Source: CAZABG01 sp964483465 (lineage in GTDB: Bacteria; Chlamydiota; Chlamydiia; Chlamydiales; Parachlamydiaceae). From it: a DNA stretch of 60,888 bases. Position 1 is the first letter of the stretch. Each line of letters starts with the position of its first letter. Positions 43,633-51,213 of this stretch are shown in pieces. The notes beneath the pieces were generated by a model. That model saw nothing but the letters and a program-made list of their open reading frames with translations, had not been told where the DNA came from and ran no database searches. The DNA is taken from positions 1-60,888 of the forward strand of contig CAZABG010000004.1 of the NCBI GenBank assembly GCA_964483465.1, written 5' to 3'. The position numbers and the translations under genes are program-made.

Positions 43633-44191
43633 ATACATATCCTCGTTTCTTTAAAAAACTTTCGACGGGATCGGCCTTGCAAGGCTGATATAAACTCTGG
43701 CCTTGAGTAAAGACCAAGTAAAGATATCGATCGCCAAGGTTTACTTTAGGCATCTTTTCTGATGGCTTCAAGAATAAAAGATCGCCGTTTTTCAAATTAA
43801 TAAGTACCACCATAGCGGCAAGACTTACGGAAAGCCTTTCAGAAAAAGGAACTTCGTCATCTAAAAAGAGACTTTTTCTCTCTTCGTCAAACGTACTCAT
43901 TCCGCCAAAGATAAATTGGTCATAGGCTAAACGAATGGGCTTGATTGTCGTAAATTCATAAGAAAGGACCGCCAAATTAAATAAATTAAGCGCCTTTTGG
44001 ATCGGTTCATTTTCTATGACGAGATTATGCCCCTCTTGCATGACTTTTTCTTTAAATTCAAAGGAACTAATCTTTTCATCGATCAATCGATTAATTTTCG
44101 CAAGCTTGACCGAATCAAAAAAAGATTCTACGACAAATTGTCCCGTCTTTTTAAACGTTTCAATAGCAGGGCGGTTTAAAGTAAATCTCAT
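43574..44191 (-). CDS. CT296 (DcrA)-like, PhyH-fold protein
   Basis: A 205-residue protein. Its start MRFTLNRPAIETFKKTGQF, the later IRLAYDQFIFGG, SLAAMVVLINLKNGDLLFL and VNLGDRYLYLVF line up with the order of segments I recall for Chlamydia trachomatis CT296. The crystal structure of CT296 resembles Fe(II)/2-oxoglutarate enzymes of the PhyH type but lacks their metal site. The position just before rnc is as in Chlamydia. ATG 44191 matches the CT296 start; seven upstream residues are probably not translated. A former link of CT296 to iron-dependent repression is disputed. Confidence 0.75.
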   Translation of the reverse strand: MRFTLNRPAIETFKKTGQFVVESFFDSVKLAKINRLIDEKISSFEFKEKVMQEGHNLVIENEPIQKALNLFNLAVLSYEFTTIKPIRLAYDQFIFGGMSTFDEERKSLFLDDEVPFSERLSVSLAAMVVLINLKNGDLLFLKPSEKMPKVNLGDRYLYLVFTQGQSLYQPCKADPVESFLKKRGYVYGDKLKDSYHPLLLLGFNR

Positions 44192-44230
44192 GGCCCAACT
44201 ATAATGCCCCACCCGATAAAAATAAGTAAA

Positions 44231-44434
44231 GGAGGAAGGAGGAGCAGCAAAGGCAGAAGGCAGAAGGAGGAAGGCAGAATAGCAACAGATTGGGCGCGCT
44301 TATAGCGCGCTTGTAATTTAAAGCGCCGACAGGCGCCCGTTCTGCCGAAGGCAGCCTATCTATCCGCTGAAAGCGGCACTTTCTGTTGCTATTCTGCCTT
44401 CCTCCTTCTGCCTTCTGCCTTTATATTCATCCTT
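44231..44434. repeat. Family B hairpin repeat, copy 3
   Basis: Core is base-for-base the same as copy 2 from GATTGGGCGC to TATTCTGCC apart from the outer arms. The arms are AAGGCAG heptamers mixed with GGAGGA units. It lies between the CT296-like gene and rnc. Confidence 0.9.
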
Positions 44435-44484
44435 CTAGTTTGCCTTTCCATCTAAAATAAAAGAGTGCTAAACTCTCAAAATTG

Positions 44485-45195
44485 ATGAAAACGCTTGAAT
44501 CACTTCATAAATCGACTCCGGAAATCGAGTTAAAAATTGGATATGCTTTTAAAGATAGGGAACTACTAAAGCTTGCCTTTATCCACCGTTCATTTATCAA
44601 CGAAAACCGCAATGTTAACGAACATAATGAACGCCTAGAATTTTTGGGCGATTCTGTATTAAATCTTTTAATTTCCGACTACCTATACCGCTATTTGCCG
44701 AATACTCCTGAGGGCGACCTCTCCTATTTGCGTTCAAGGCTGGTCGATGCAAACTCTTGTTCCACCTACGTCCAAAAACTCGACGTCTCTTCCTATGTCT
44801 TATTAGGCAGAGGAGAGAGCATGAACGATGGGCGAGGAAGGACTACCATATTGGCAGATCTCTTTGAAGCCCTGATTGGCGCGATCTATCTCGATGGGGG
44901 GCAAGAAGCGGCAAAGAAATTTTTATTTAAAAATTTTTCTACGGAAATCGGGCAAATTTTAAAGACGCCAATACGCAATTTCAAAGCAGATCTGCAGGAC
45001 TTTGCCCAAAAGAAATACAGGGAACCTCCTGTCTATACGGTCATTTCAGAAGAAGGGCCTGACCATAGCAAAAAATTTATCGTTTCCGTCAGCATCAACG
45101 GAGTTGTTTTGGGGCAGGGTGAAGGAAGCTCCAAAAAAGAAGCTCAGCAAAAAGCCGCGGAAGTTGCCTTTACTAGAATCGAGGAGAACCCTTAG
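44485..45195 (+). CDS. rnc: Ribonuclease III
   Basis: A 236-residue RNase III. The catalytic signature is NERLEFLGDSVLNLLISDYLY (about residues 47-67), with a second acidic site in ADLFEALIGAIYLD. The C-terminal 70 residues form a double-stranded RNA-binding domain ending KKEAQQKAAEVAF. It processes rRNA and other structured RNAs, and the structured repeats nearby are possible substrates if transcribed. ATG 44485 is one codon after an in-frame TTG. The stop overlaps the GTG of radA. Confidence 0.97.
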   Translation: MKTLESLHKSTPEIELKIGYAFKDRELLKLAFIHRSFINENRNVNEHNERLEFLGDSVLNLLISDYLYRYLPNTPEGDLSYLRSRLVDANSCSTYVQKLDVSSYVLLGRGESMNDGRGRTTILADLFEALIGAIYLDGGQEAAKKFLFKNFSTEIGQILKTPIRNFKADLQDFAQKKYREPPVYTVISEEGPDHSKKFIVSVSINGVVLGQGEGSSKKEAQQKAAEVAFTRIEENP

Positions 45196-46565
45196 TGTCG
45201 AAACAAAAATCGGTTTGGCATTGTAACGACTGCGGGAATAAACAGCTTAAATGGTCGGGACAATGCTCCGCCTGTTTGAAGTGGAACACTTTAGCCGAAG
45301 AACTAGACTTAAGCCCGAAAAGCTTCAAGTTTGAATCAGAAATCAAAAAACCGTCGAAGCCCAAGCGTCTTAGCGAAGTTAATCTAAACGAAACACCTCG
45401 AATACTCACGCAAATCCAGGAAGTAGATCGCCTGCTAGGTGGTGGAGTAGTCCCAGGCTCTCTTGTCTTAATCGGCGGCGATCCCGGAATCGGAAAATCG
45501 ACACTTCTTCTTCAACTTTCTCAAGCCCTTGCTAAAAGAGACTTAACCGTTCTTTACATATCAGGCGAAGAATCATTAGAGCAAACATCGCTTCGGGCCA
45601 AACGTTTAAAAATCGAAACCGATAAACTCTTCGTTCTATCCGAAACAAATTTTTCGTTAATCAAACAAGAAATCGATGAATTAAAACCTGACATCCTTGT
45701 GGTCGACTCGATTCAAATCGTCTACAAACCTGAAATAGGATCGGCTCCCGGATCTGTGACTCAAGTGCGTGAGACAACGACTGAATTCATGCATCTTGCT
45801 AAAGGAAGAAACATTTCCACGTTTTTGATTGGCCACGTTACAAAATCAGGTGAAATCGCAGGACCAAGAGTACTTGAACACCTTGTTGATACCGTCCTTT
45901 ATTTTGAAGGCGACAAGCAGCAGCAGTACCGGATGATCCGGGTCATTAAAAATCGTTTTGGCGGCACAGACGAAATAGCTGTCTTTCAAATGGGCCAAGA
46001 AGGGCTTATCGAAATACCCAATCCGTCTCAAATCTTTTTGGAAGAAAGAAGAAAGCATAGCATGGGATCGGTCATTATTCCGACGATAGAAGGGACAAGG
46101 CCTATCTTGATTGAGGCGCAAGCGCTCGTTACCGACACTGTCTTTCCAACCCCATCAAGAAAAGCTACAGGTCTTGATGCCAATCGCATGAGCTTGCTGC
46201 TTGCTGTTCTTGAAAAACGCTTAAATTATCCTCTCTTTAAGACCGACGTTTTTGTATCGATAGCGGGAGGCTTGAAAATTACAGAACCTGCAGTCGATTT
46301 GGGCATCCTTTTAGCAATCACCTCATCGGCTCGAAATCGTATTGTCGATCCTGAAACCTGCGTTATGGGAGAAGTGGGGCTTGGTGGAGAAATCAGATCT
46401 GTTTCCCGTGCGGAAAGCCGCATAAAAGAAGCTATTCAAATGGGCTTTAAGAAAATCATTCTTCCTAAAAGAAATTTAAAAGGCCTTTCACACTACAAAG
46501 ACAAAATTAATCTGGTTGGAGTCGATATGGTCGAGGAAGCAGTTGAGGTATTATGCGGTCGGTAA
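45195..46565 (+). CDS. radA: DNA repair protein RadA (Sms)
   Basis: A 456-residue protein starting with GTG, one base overlapping the rnc stop, with GAGGAG upstream. Domains: N-terminal zinc finger CNDCG...CSAC (about 10-30); RecA-like ATPase with Walker A GGDPGIGKST; the RadA-specific KNRFGGTDE; and a C-terminal Lon-like domain. It helps process recombination intermediates. The trio rnc-radA-hemC is conserved in Chlamydia. Confidence 0.97.
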   Translation: MSKQKSVWHCNDCGNKQLKWSGQCSACLKWNTLAEELDLSPKSFKFESEIKKPSKPKRLSEVNLNETPRILTQIQEVDRLLGGGVVPGSLVLIGGDPGIGKSTLLLQLSQALAKRDLTVLYISGEESLEQTSLRAKRLKIETDKLFVLSETNFSLIKQEIDELKPDILVVDSIQIVYKPEIGSAPGSVTQVRETTTEFMHLAKGRNISTFLIGHVTKSGEIAGPRVLEHLVDTVLYFEGDKQQQYRMIRVIKNRFGGTDEIAVFQMGQEGLIEIPNPSQIFLEERRKHSMGSVIIPTIEGTRPILIEAQALVTDTVFPTPSRKATGLDANRMSLLLAVLEKRLNYPLFKTDVFVSIAGGLKITEPAVDLGILLAITSSARNRIVDPETCVMGEVGLGGEIRSVSRAESRIKEAIQMGFKKIILPKRNLKGLSHYKDKINLVGVDMVEEAVEVLCGR

Positions 46566-47761
46566 GAGTTGCGGCCCGCGCGTCGCCTTTATCAAAGGCG
46601 CAAGTTGCAGAAATATTTTCCGATTTGAATCTATCTTATACCCCTTGCTGGGTTGAAACATCAGGCGATCTGGATAAAACTTCTTCGCTTAAAACTCTTG
46701 AGAAAACTGATTTTTTTACGAAAGAAGTCGATGAACTTGTCTTAAAAGGGATTTGCGACATTTCTATCCACTCCGCAAAAGACCTTCCTGATCCTCTTCC
46801 TGAAGGCTTAAAAGTCATAGCTCTTACTAAAGGCATAGATCCATCTGATAGTCTTGTCATGCGTCCTAATGAATCTTTAAGATCCGGCATGACGATTGGA
46901 TTAAGCTCTCAAAGACGTGAAGAGACGCTAAAAAAAATGGATCCTTCCTTCAAGTTTAAAGATATTCGCGGAACGATTGAAGAGCGCCTTAGATTGCTTG
47001 ATACAAAGGAGGTAGATGGCGTAGTTGTTGCGGAATGCGCGATCATTCGTCTAAAACTGAATCATCTCAATCGGTTGAAGCTGGAGGGACAAACGGCGCC
47101 GCTTCAAGGACGTCTTGCCATTTTGGCAAAATCCGAAATTCCCGAATTTAACGTGTTGGATGCCCGTCCAAAAATCATTTATACAGGCCTTCGTTCGCCT
47201 AGCCCTCTTTATTATCACTATCCAACGATTGGCATTGAAGCCGTCCCTTTTACTCCTCCCAAAAAAGCGGGCCACCTCCTGTTAACCAGTCAAACGGCCC
47301 TTACTTTTTATAAAAACTATTTGGATTATAACATGAAGGCCATCTGCGTAGGCAGAAGGACCGCGATGGCGGCAAGAAAACAGGGGCTTGATGTGATTAT
47401 CGCAACGCAAGAAAATCAGGAAGGAGTTATCGAGCTTCTAAAATCGATCGGCGTTGAAAGGCTAATTTGGCCAAGGTCTACTCAGGCAAGACCCTTAATC
47501 TCAAACTATTGCAAAGAAAAGGGGATAGATCTTATTGAAATACCCGTCTATCGCCCTGTTCCTAAACCGCTTCCCGTTCCGCTTGAAGACTTTGACTCTA
47601 TCATTTTTACAAGCCCGTCTACCATTGAGTCGATCGCTAAAATCCCGAAACCTATGAAAACGTATGCGATAGGACCCATTACCGAGATGGCTTTGCGAAA
47701 TAAGTTCGGATCGGATTTAATAATCCTAAAAGAAATGCTAGGAGACTTCTTATGGCTTTAA
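46553..47761 (+). CDS. hemCD: Fused porphobilinogen deaminase (domains 1-2) and uroporphyrinogen-III synthase
   Basis: A 402-residue fusion. Residues 1-200 are HemC: catalytic SIHSAKDLPD (Asp77), GLSSQRREETL, RGTIEERLRLL and the domain-end motif APLQGRLAIL. The usual HemC domain 3 with the Cys that binds the dipyrromethane cofactor is missing. From about 207 the sequence is HemD: IIYTGLRSP, LLLTSQTAL, AICVGRRTAMAARKQGL, IIFTSPSTI and TYAIGPITE. HemC makes hydroxymethylbilane from four porphobilinogens; HemD closes it to uroporphyrinogen III. The start overlaps radA by 13 bases. Confidence 0.88.
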   Translation: MRSVRVAARASPLSKAQVAEIFSDLNLSYTPCWVETSGDLDKTSSLKTLEKTDFFTKEVDELVLKGICDISIHSAKDLPDPLPEGLKVIALTKGIDPSDSLVMRPNESLRSGMTIGLSSQRREETLKKMDPSFKFKDIRGTIEERLRLLDTKEVDGVVVAECAIIRLKLNHLNRLKLEGQTAPLQGRLAILAKSEIPEFNVLDARPKIIYTGLRSPSPLYYHYPTIGIEAVPFTPPKKAGHLLLTSQTALTFYKNYLDYNMKAICVGRRTAMAARKQGLDVIIATQENQEGVIELLKSIGVERLIWPRSTQARPLISNYCKEKGIDLIEIPVYRPVPKPLPVPLEDFDSIIFTSPSTIESIAKIPKPMKTYAIGPITEMALRNKFGSDLIILKEMLGDFLWL

Positions 47762-48363
47762 AATTTGAACTTCCCAATCTTCCTTACGAATTCGACGCTT
47801 TAGAACCTGTAATCAGCAAAAAGATTATGGAACTTCATTGGGATAAACATCACAGAGCCTACGTCACCAATTTAAATAAAGCGCTCGAGCAGCTTGAAAC
47901 GGCCGAAAAGAATAACGACATCGCTCAGATAATTGCGCTGCAGCAAGCCATTAAGTTCAATGGCGGCGGACATATCAATCACTCCATTTTCTGGACGAAC
48001 TTAGCTCCAAAAAAATCGGGCGGCGGAGCCCCTCCCAAAGGCCCCCTTCTCAATGCCATTAACGAAACTTTCGGCTCGCTCGACAAATTAATTGAACAAA
48101 TGTCAACGAAAGGCGCAGGCGTTCAGGGTTCAGGCTGGGTATGGCTAGGCTACAATAAAGCCAACAAAAAATTAGAAATTGTCACGCTTGAAAATCAAGA
48201 TCCTCTCTCTACAAAGGGCTTGGTTCCACTACTCGGAATCGATGTATGGGAACATGCCTACTACCTTCAATACCTCAACGTCCGTCCAGACTACCTCAAA
48301 TCCATTTGGGAAGTGGTAAACTGGGCAAACGTTGCCGAGCGATTTGAGAGTGCGAGTAAGTAG
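47752..48363 (+). CDS. sodA: Superoxide dismutase (Fe/Mn)
   Basis: A 203-residue Fe/Mn superoxide dismutase. Metal ligands are in HHRAYVTNLNKAL, GGGHINHSIFW and DVWEHAYYLQY (the signature DxWEHAYY). Metal preference cannot be settled from the window. It converts superoxide to hydrogen peroxide in the cytosol. The start overlaps the hemCD end by ten bases, with GGAGA as ribosome binding site. The neighbour accD follows, as in Chlamydia. Confidence 0.95.
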   Translation: MALKFELPNLPYEFDALEPVISKKIMELHWDKHHRAYVTNLNKALEQLETAEKNNDIAQIIALQQAIKFNGGGHINHSIFWTNLAPKKSGGGAPPKGPLLNAINETFGSLDKLIEQMSTKGAGVQGSGWVWLGYNKANKKLEIVTLENQDPLSTKGLVPLLGIDVWEHAYYLQYLNVRPDYLKSIWEVVNWANVAERFESASK

Positions 48364-48410
48364 ATAATTTATTCGTTTATTCCTTATAATCGTTAGCAAG
48401 GTATATTTTA

Positions 48411-49256
48411 ATGGGTCTTTTTTCACGTTCTAAACCAAAAATCAAGGTTCAAACCACCAAGAAGGATGGTTTTAGCGGCTGGCTGAAGTGTACGCACTGC
48501 GGCGAGCTGATCCACGGCCAAGAGCTTGAAAGGAACATGAACACGTGCCCAAAATGCGACTATCATTACCGGTTATCTGTCGATGAACGCATTAAAACCC
48601 TCACCGATCCGGGATCCTTTAAAGAATTATTTGAAAATCTCGAATCGGTGAACCCGCTGCAATTTGTCGACACCGAACCTTATGACAAAAGGCTCGCTGA
48701 AGCAAAGGAAAAATCGGGCGCGAAAGAAGCTTGCACAACGGGCGTCGCAAAAATTAAGGGTATTCCTTTTGCATTCGGCATTTTAAATTTCAATTTTATG
48801 GGCGGATCAATGGGATCGGTCGTTGGGGAAAAATTGACGCGGCTTATCGAGCATGCCATTGAAAAGCATCTTCCCCTCGTTATCGTTTCCTGCTCAGGCG
48901 GAGCAAGAATGCAAGAGTCGATTTTATCGCTCATGCAAATGGCTAAAACGTCTGCGGCGCTTGCTAAGTTATCGGAAAAAGGGCTTCCCTACATCTCTAT
49001 CCTTACCAATCCGACAACAGGCGGTGTTACCGCCTCGTTTGCAACGCTTGGCGATATCATTATAGCCGAACCCAACGCGCTTATCTGCTTTGCAGGTCCT
49101 CGCGTAATCGAACAAACGATCAAGCGTCAATTACCTCCTGGCGCACAAAAATCAGAATTTCTCTTGCAACATGGCATGATAGACTGTATTGTCAATCGAC
49201 GTGACCTTAATGATAAGGTACATGCCTTCATTCAATTTTTCATGAATCAAGTGTAA
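48411..49256 (+). CDS. accD: Acetyl-CoA carboxylase carboxyltransferase subunit beta
   Basis: A 281-residue AccD. The N-terminal zinc finger has CTHCG and CPKCDYHY (about residues 28-50). The carboxyltransferase core has FNFMGGSMGSVVGEKL, SCSGGARMQESILSLMQMAKT and LTNPTTGGVTASFA. With AccA (not in this window) it transfers the carboxyl group from biotin to acetyl-CoA, the first step of fatty acid synthesis. It lies three bases before dut. Confidence 0.97.
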   Translation: MGLFSRSKPKIKVQTTKKDGFSGWLKCTHCGELIHGQELERNMNTCPKCDYHYRLSVDERIKTLTDPGSFKELFENLESVNPLQFVDTEPYDKRLAEAKEKSGAKEACTTGVAKIKGIPFAFGILNFNFMGGSMGSVVGEKLTRLIEHAIEKHLPLVIVSCSGGARMQESILSLMQMAKTSAALAKLSEKGLPYISILTNPTTGGVTASFATLGDIIIAEPNALICFAGPRVIEQTIKRQLPPGAQKSEFLLQHGMIDCIVNRRDLNDKVHAFIQFFMNQV

Positions 49257-49259
49257 GCG

Positions 49260-49703
49260 ATGAAAGAGATAGACATTCCTGTAATTCTTGATACGGATGA
49301 CTCCGTGCCCGTCTACGGCTCTAATGGTGCCGCAGGAGCCGATTTAAAGGCTCATATCAACGCCCCCCTATTCATTCAACCCCACGAATCGGCGATCATA
49401 CCGACCGGGGTAAAAGTAGAAATTCCTGAAGGCTATGAGATTCAAGTAAGGCCAAGATCCGGCCTTGCTGCGAAAAATCAAATTACCGTTTTAAATACAC
49501 CCGGAACCATTGATTCCGATTATAGGGGTGAGATAAAAGTTATTTTGATTAACCATGGCAAAACCGCTTTTGAGGTGACTCCGGGAATGAGAATCGCTCA
49601 AGCGGTACTCGCTCCTTTCGTGAAAGCACGATTTGTCAAGGTTGATGCCCACACCGCTACCGCGCGTGGAGTAAACGGCTTCGGCCATACGGGAACCCAT
49701 TAA
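49260..49703 (+). CDS. dut: dUTP diphosphatase
   Basis: A 147-residue trimeric-type dUTPase. The five motifs are present: AAGADLKA (1), RPRSGLAAKN (2), GTIDSDYRGEIKV (3), RIAQAVLAPF (4) and RGVNGFGHTGTH (5, with the usual FGSTG changed to FGHTG). It hydrolyses dUTP to dUMP, preventing uracil in DNA. Part of accD-dut-ptsN-ptsN. Confidence 0.97.
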   Translation: MKEIDIPVILDTDDSVPVYGSNGAAGADLKAHINAPLFIQPHESAIIPTGVKVEIPEGYEIQVRPRSGLAAKNQITVLNTPGTIDSDYRGEIKVILINHGKTAFEVTPGMRIAQAVLAPFVKARFVKVDAHTATARGVNGFGHTGTH

Positions 49704-49713
49704 ATTTTAAATC

Positions 49714-50169
49714 ATGCTTGATATTGTTCCTTATATAAATGAAAACCTCATCCTTTTCTTAAATAGTAAAAATCAAAAAGATGCCCTCGAGTCGATGATT
49801 CGGGCTGCGGTCGTTGAAAATAAAATCATCGACGCACCTGATTTTTTGACGAAAGTTGAAAATCGGGAAAAGATCGTTTCTACAGGCGTTGGATTCGGAG
49901 TCGCGATTCCCCATGCCAAAATGCAAGGTTATGACGACTTTTTTATCGTCCTCGCTATCTTAAAAAACCCAATCGACTGGAAAGCAATCGACGGACATCC
50001 TGTACGTATTATTTTTCTTATCGGCGGACCTGATGATAAGCAAAATGAATACCTGCAAATTCTCTCCACCGTAACGCATCTTGTAAAAGAAGAAGATTTT
50101 CGAAAAAAATTATTAACCTTGAATTCCTCTCAGGCTATATTGAGTTTTTTAAATAGTTCTAAGGGATAA
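49714..50169 (+). CDS. ptsN: PTS IIA-like nitrogen-regulatory protein, copy 1
   Basis: A 151-residue EIIA-Ntr type protein. The phosphorylatable His lies in GVAIPHAKM, and the family segment VLAILKNPIDWKAIDGHPV follows. No PTS transporter or HPr is encoded in this window, so it probably has a regulatory role, as in the chlamydial ptsN genes next to dut. Followed after three bases by the second copy. Confidence 0.93.
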   Translation: MLDIVPYINENLILFLNSKNQKDALESMIRAAVVENKIIDAPDFLTKVENREKIVSTGVGFGVAIPHAKMQGYDDFFIVLAILKNPIDWKAIDGHPVRIIFLIGGPDDKQNEYLQILSTVTHLVKEEDFRKKLLTLNSSQAILSFLNSSKG

Positions 50170-50172
50170 ACT

Positions 50173-50853
50173 ATGGACTTAAAACTCAAAGATGTTGCTG
50201 AGCTATTACAAGTCTCTGAAACAACCATTAGGCGTTGGCTGCAAGAAGAAAAAATACCCGCTTACAGCATTGACAACCAGTATTTCTTCAGCCGTGATGA
50301 AATCCAAAACTGGGTGCTTAAAAGAAAAACGGCGGGCGAAAGTATAAAGCCTTTTAAAGATCCTGAAGTGAAAAAAGGCGGGCAAAAGCAATACAGCCTT
50401 ACGCGCGCGCTTTTCAACGGTAAAGTTATATCTGACCTTAATGTCACAAAAAAAGACGATCTTATCTTAAAAGTTTCAAAAGACATTGCGCAAGAATACG
50501 ATTTAGATCCGGAAGGACTGTCCGATCTTTTGCTTGAACGGGAGCGTCTTCATACGACTGCGCTCGGGCATGGTATTGCGATTCCGCATACGCGCGAACT
50601 TGTCTTAAAGAAACATCCTGATCGTATTATTCTTGTATTTCCTAAAAAACCGATCGAATTTGAAGCGCTCGATAAAGAGCCTGTCTATGCTCTCTTCTTT
50701 CTTCTCGCATCGGACGATGCGCGCCATCTGCATCTACTCGCAAAAATCGCTCATCTTTCTTCCGACCCTAAAGCACTTGAATTTCTTAAACAGAAGCCTA
50801 CTAAAGAAAAACTGCTCGCCTTCCTTCGCGACTGGGAAGCAGAGCTGTCGTAA
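50173..50853 (+). CDS. PTS IIA-like protein with N-terminal DNA-binding helix-turn-helix, copy 2
   Basis: A 226-residue two-domain protein. Residues 1-55 are an excisionase/MerR-type helix-turn-helix (LKDVAELLQVSETTIRRWL, FFSRDEIQNWVLKRK). Residues about 75-226 are an EIIA-Ntr domain with the His in GHGIAIPHTREL and IEFEALDKEPVYALFFLL. A DNA-binding domain joined to a phosphorylatable EIIA suggests a transcription regulator switched by phosphorylation. The same order (ptsN, then ptsN with HTH) is known in Chlamydia. Confidence 0.92.
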   Translation: MDLKLKDVAELLQVSETTIRRWLQEEKIPAYSIDNQYFFSRDEIQNWVLKRKTAGESIKPFKDPEVKKGGQKQYSLTRALFNGKVISDLNVTKKDDLILKVSKDIAQEYDLDPEGLSDLLLERERLHTTALGHGIAIPHTRELVLKKHPDRIILVFPKKPIEFEALDKEPVYALFFLLASDDARHLHLLAKIAHLSSDPKALEFLKQKPTKEKLLAFLRDWEAELS

Positions 50854-50865
50854 AATGAGACGGTT

Positions 50866-50894
50866 CGAAAAATTAGACCAAGTCTAATTTTTCG
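50866..50894 (+). terminator. Terminator-like hairpin after the ptsN operon
   Basis: A 13-base perfect stem (CGAAAAATTAGAC/GTCTAATTTTTCG) with a CAA loop, 12 bases after the ptsN stop. The 3' arm carries the T run inside the stem. Confidence 0.5.
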
Positions 50895-51064
50895 GAAGGC
50901 GGAAGGCAGAATAGCGACATAGTGTGTCTCTATTTAATTGAGAGCAGTTATTTTTATTTTTGATTTATTAAGAACGCTTTAGTAAACTATCACGATATTT
51001 TTTTCTGCCTTCTGCCTTCTGCCTTCTGCCTTCTGCCTTCTGCCTTCTGCCTTCTGCCTTCTGC
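50895..51064. repeat. Partial family B repeat with CTGCCTT heptamer array
   Basis: The left arm (50895-50919) has GGAAGGCAGAATAGCGACA, as in the complete copies. The usual four-hairpin core is replaced by AT-rich sequence. The right arm (from 51003) is about nine perfect TTCTGCC heptamers running into the 100-N gap, so its true length is unknown. Confidence 0.75.
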
Positions 51065-51164
51065 NNNNNNNNNNNNNNNNNNNNNNNNNNNNNNNNNNNN
51101 NNNNNNNNNNNNNNNNNNNNNNNNNNNNNNNNNNNNNNNNNNNNNNNNNNNNNNNNNNNNNNNN
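51065..51164. other. Assembly gap (100 N)
   Basis: One hundred ambiguous bases inside the heptamer array. Probably an unresolved tandem repeat. Confidence 0.99.
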
Positions 51165-51178
51165 CTTCCCCCATAGGG

Positions 51179-51203
51179 GGGGACATAAGTGTATTATGTC
51201 CCC
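51179..51203 (-). terminator. Hairpin after clpC
   Basis: Ten-base arms GGGGACATAA/TTATGTCCCC around GTGTA, 11 bases beyond the clpC stop on the minus strand. No strong T run follows. Confidence 0.45.
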
Positions 51204-51213
51204 AAATTCGGAT

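Larger units (their letters stand above)
50854..51213. other. Intergenic region with repeats and gap
   Basis: About 360 bases. It holds a hairpin (50866-50894), a decayed family B element, a heptamer array, 100 N and another hairpin (51179-51203). No gene is supported; open frames crossing the N run are artefacts. Confidence 0.8.

Noticed and set aside
44462..44475. CIRCE heat-shock operator (GAGTGCTAA half) before rnc
   Set aside because: Only one half is present; the TTAGCACTC partner at the right spacing is missing.
51003..51064. CRISPR-like array
   Set aside because: The units are seven bases without spacers, so this is a simple tandem repeat.
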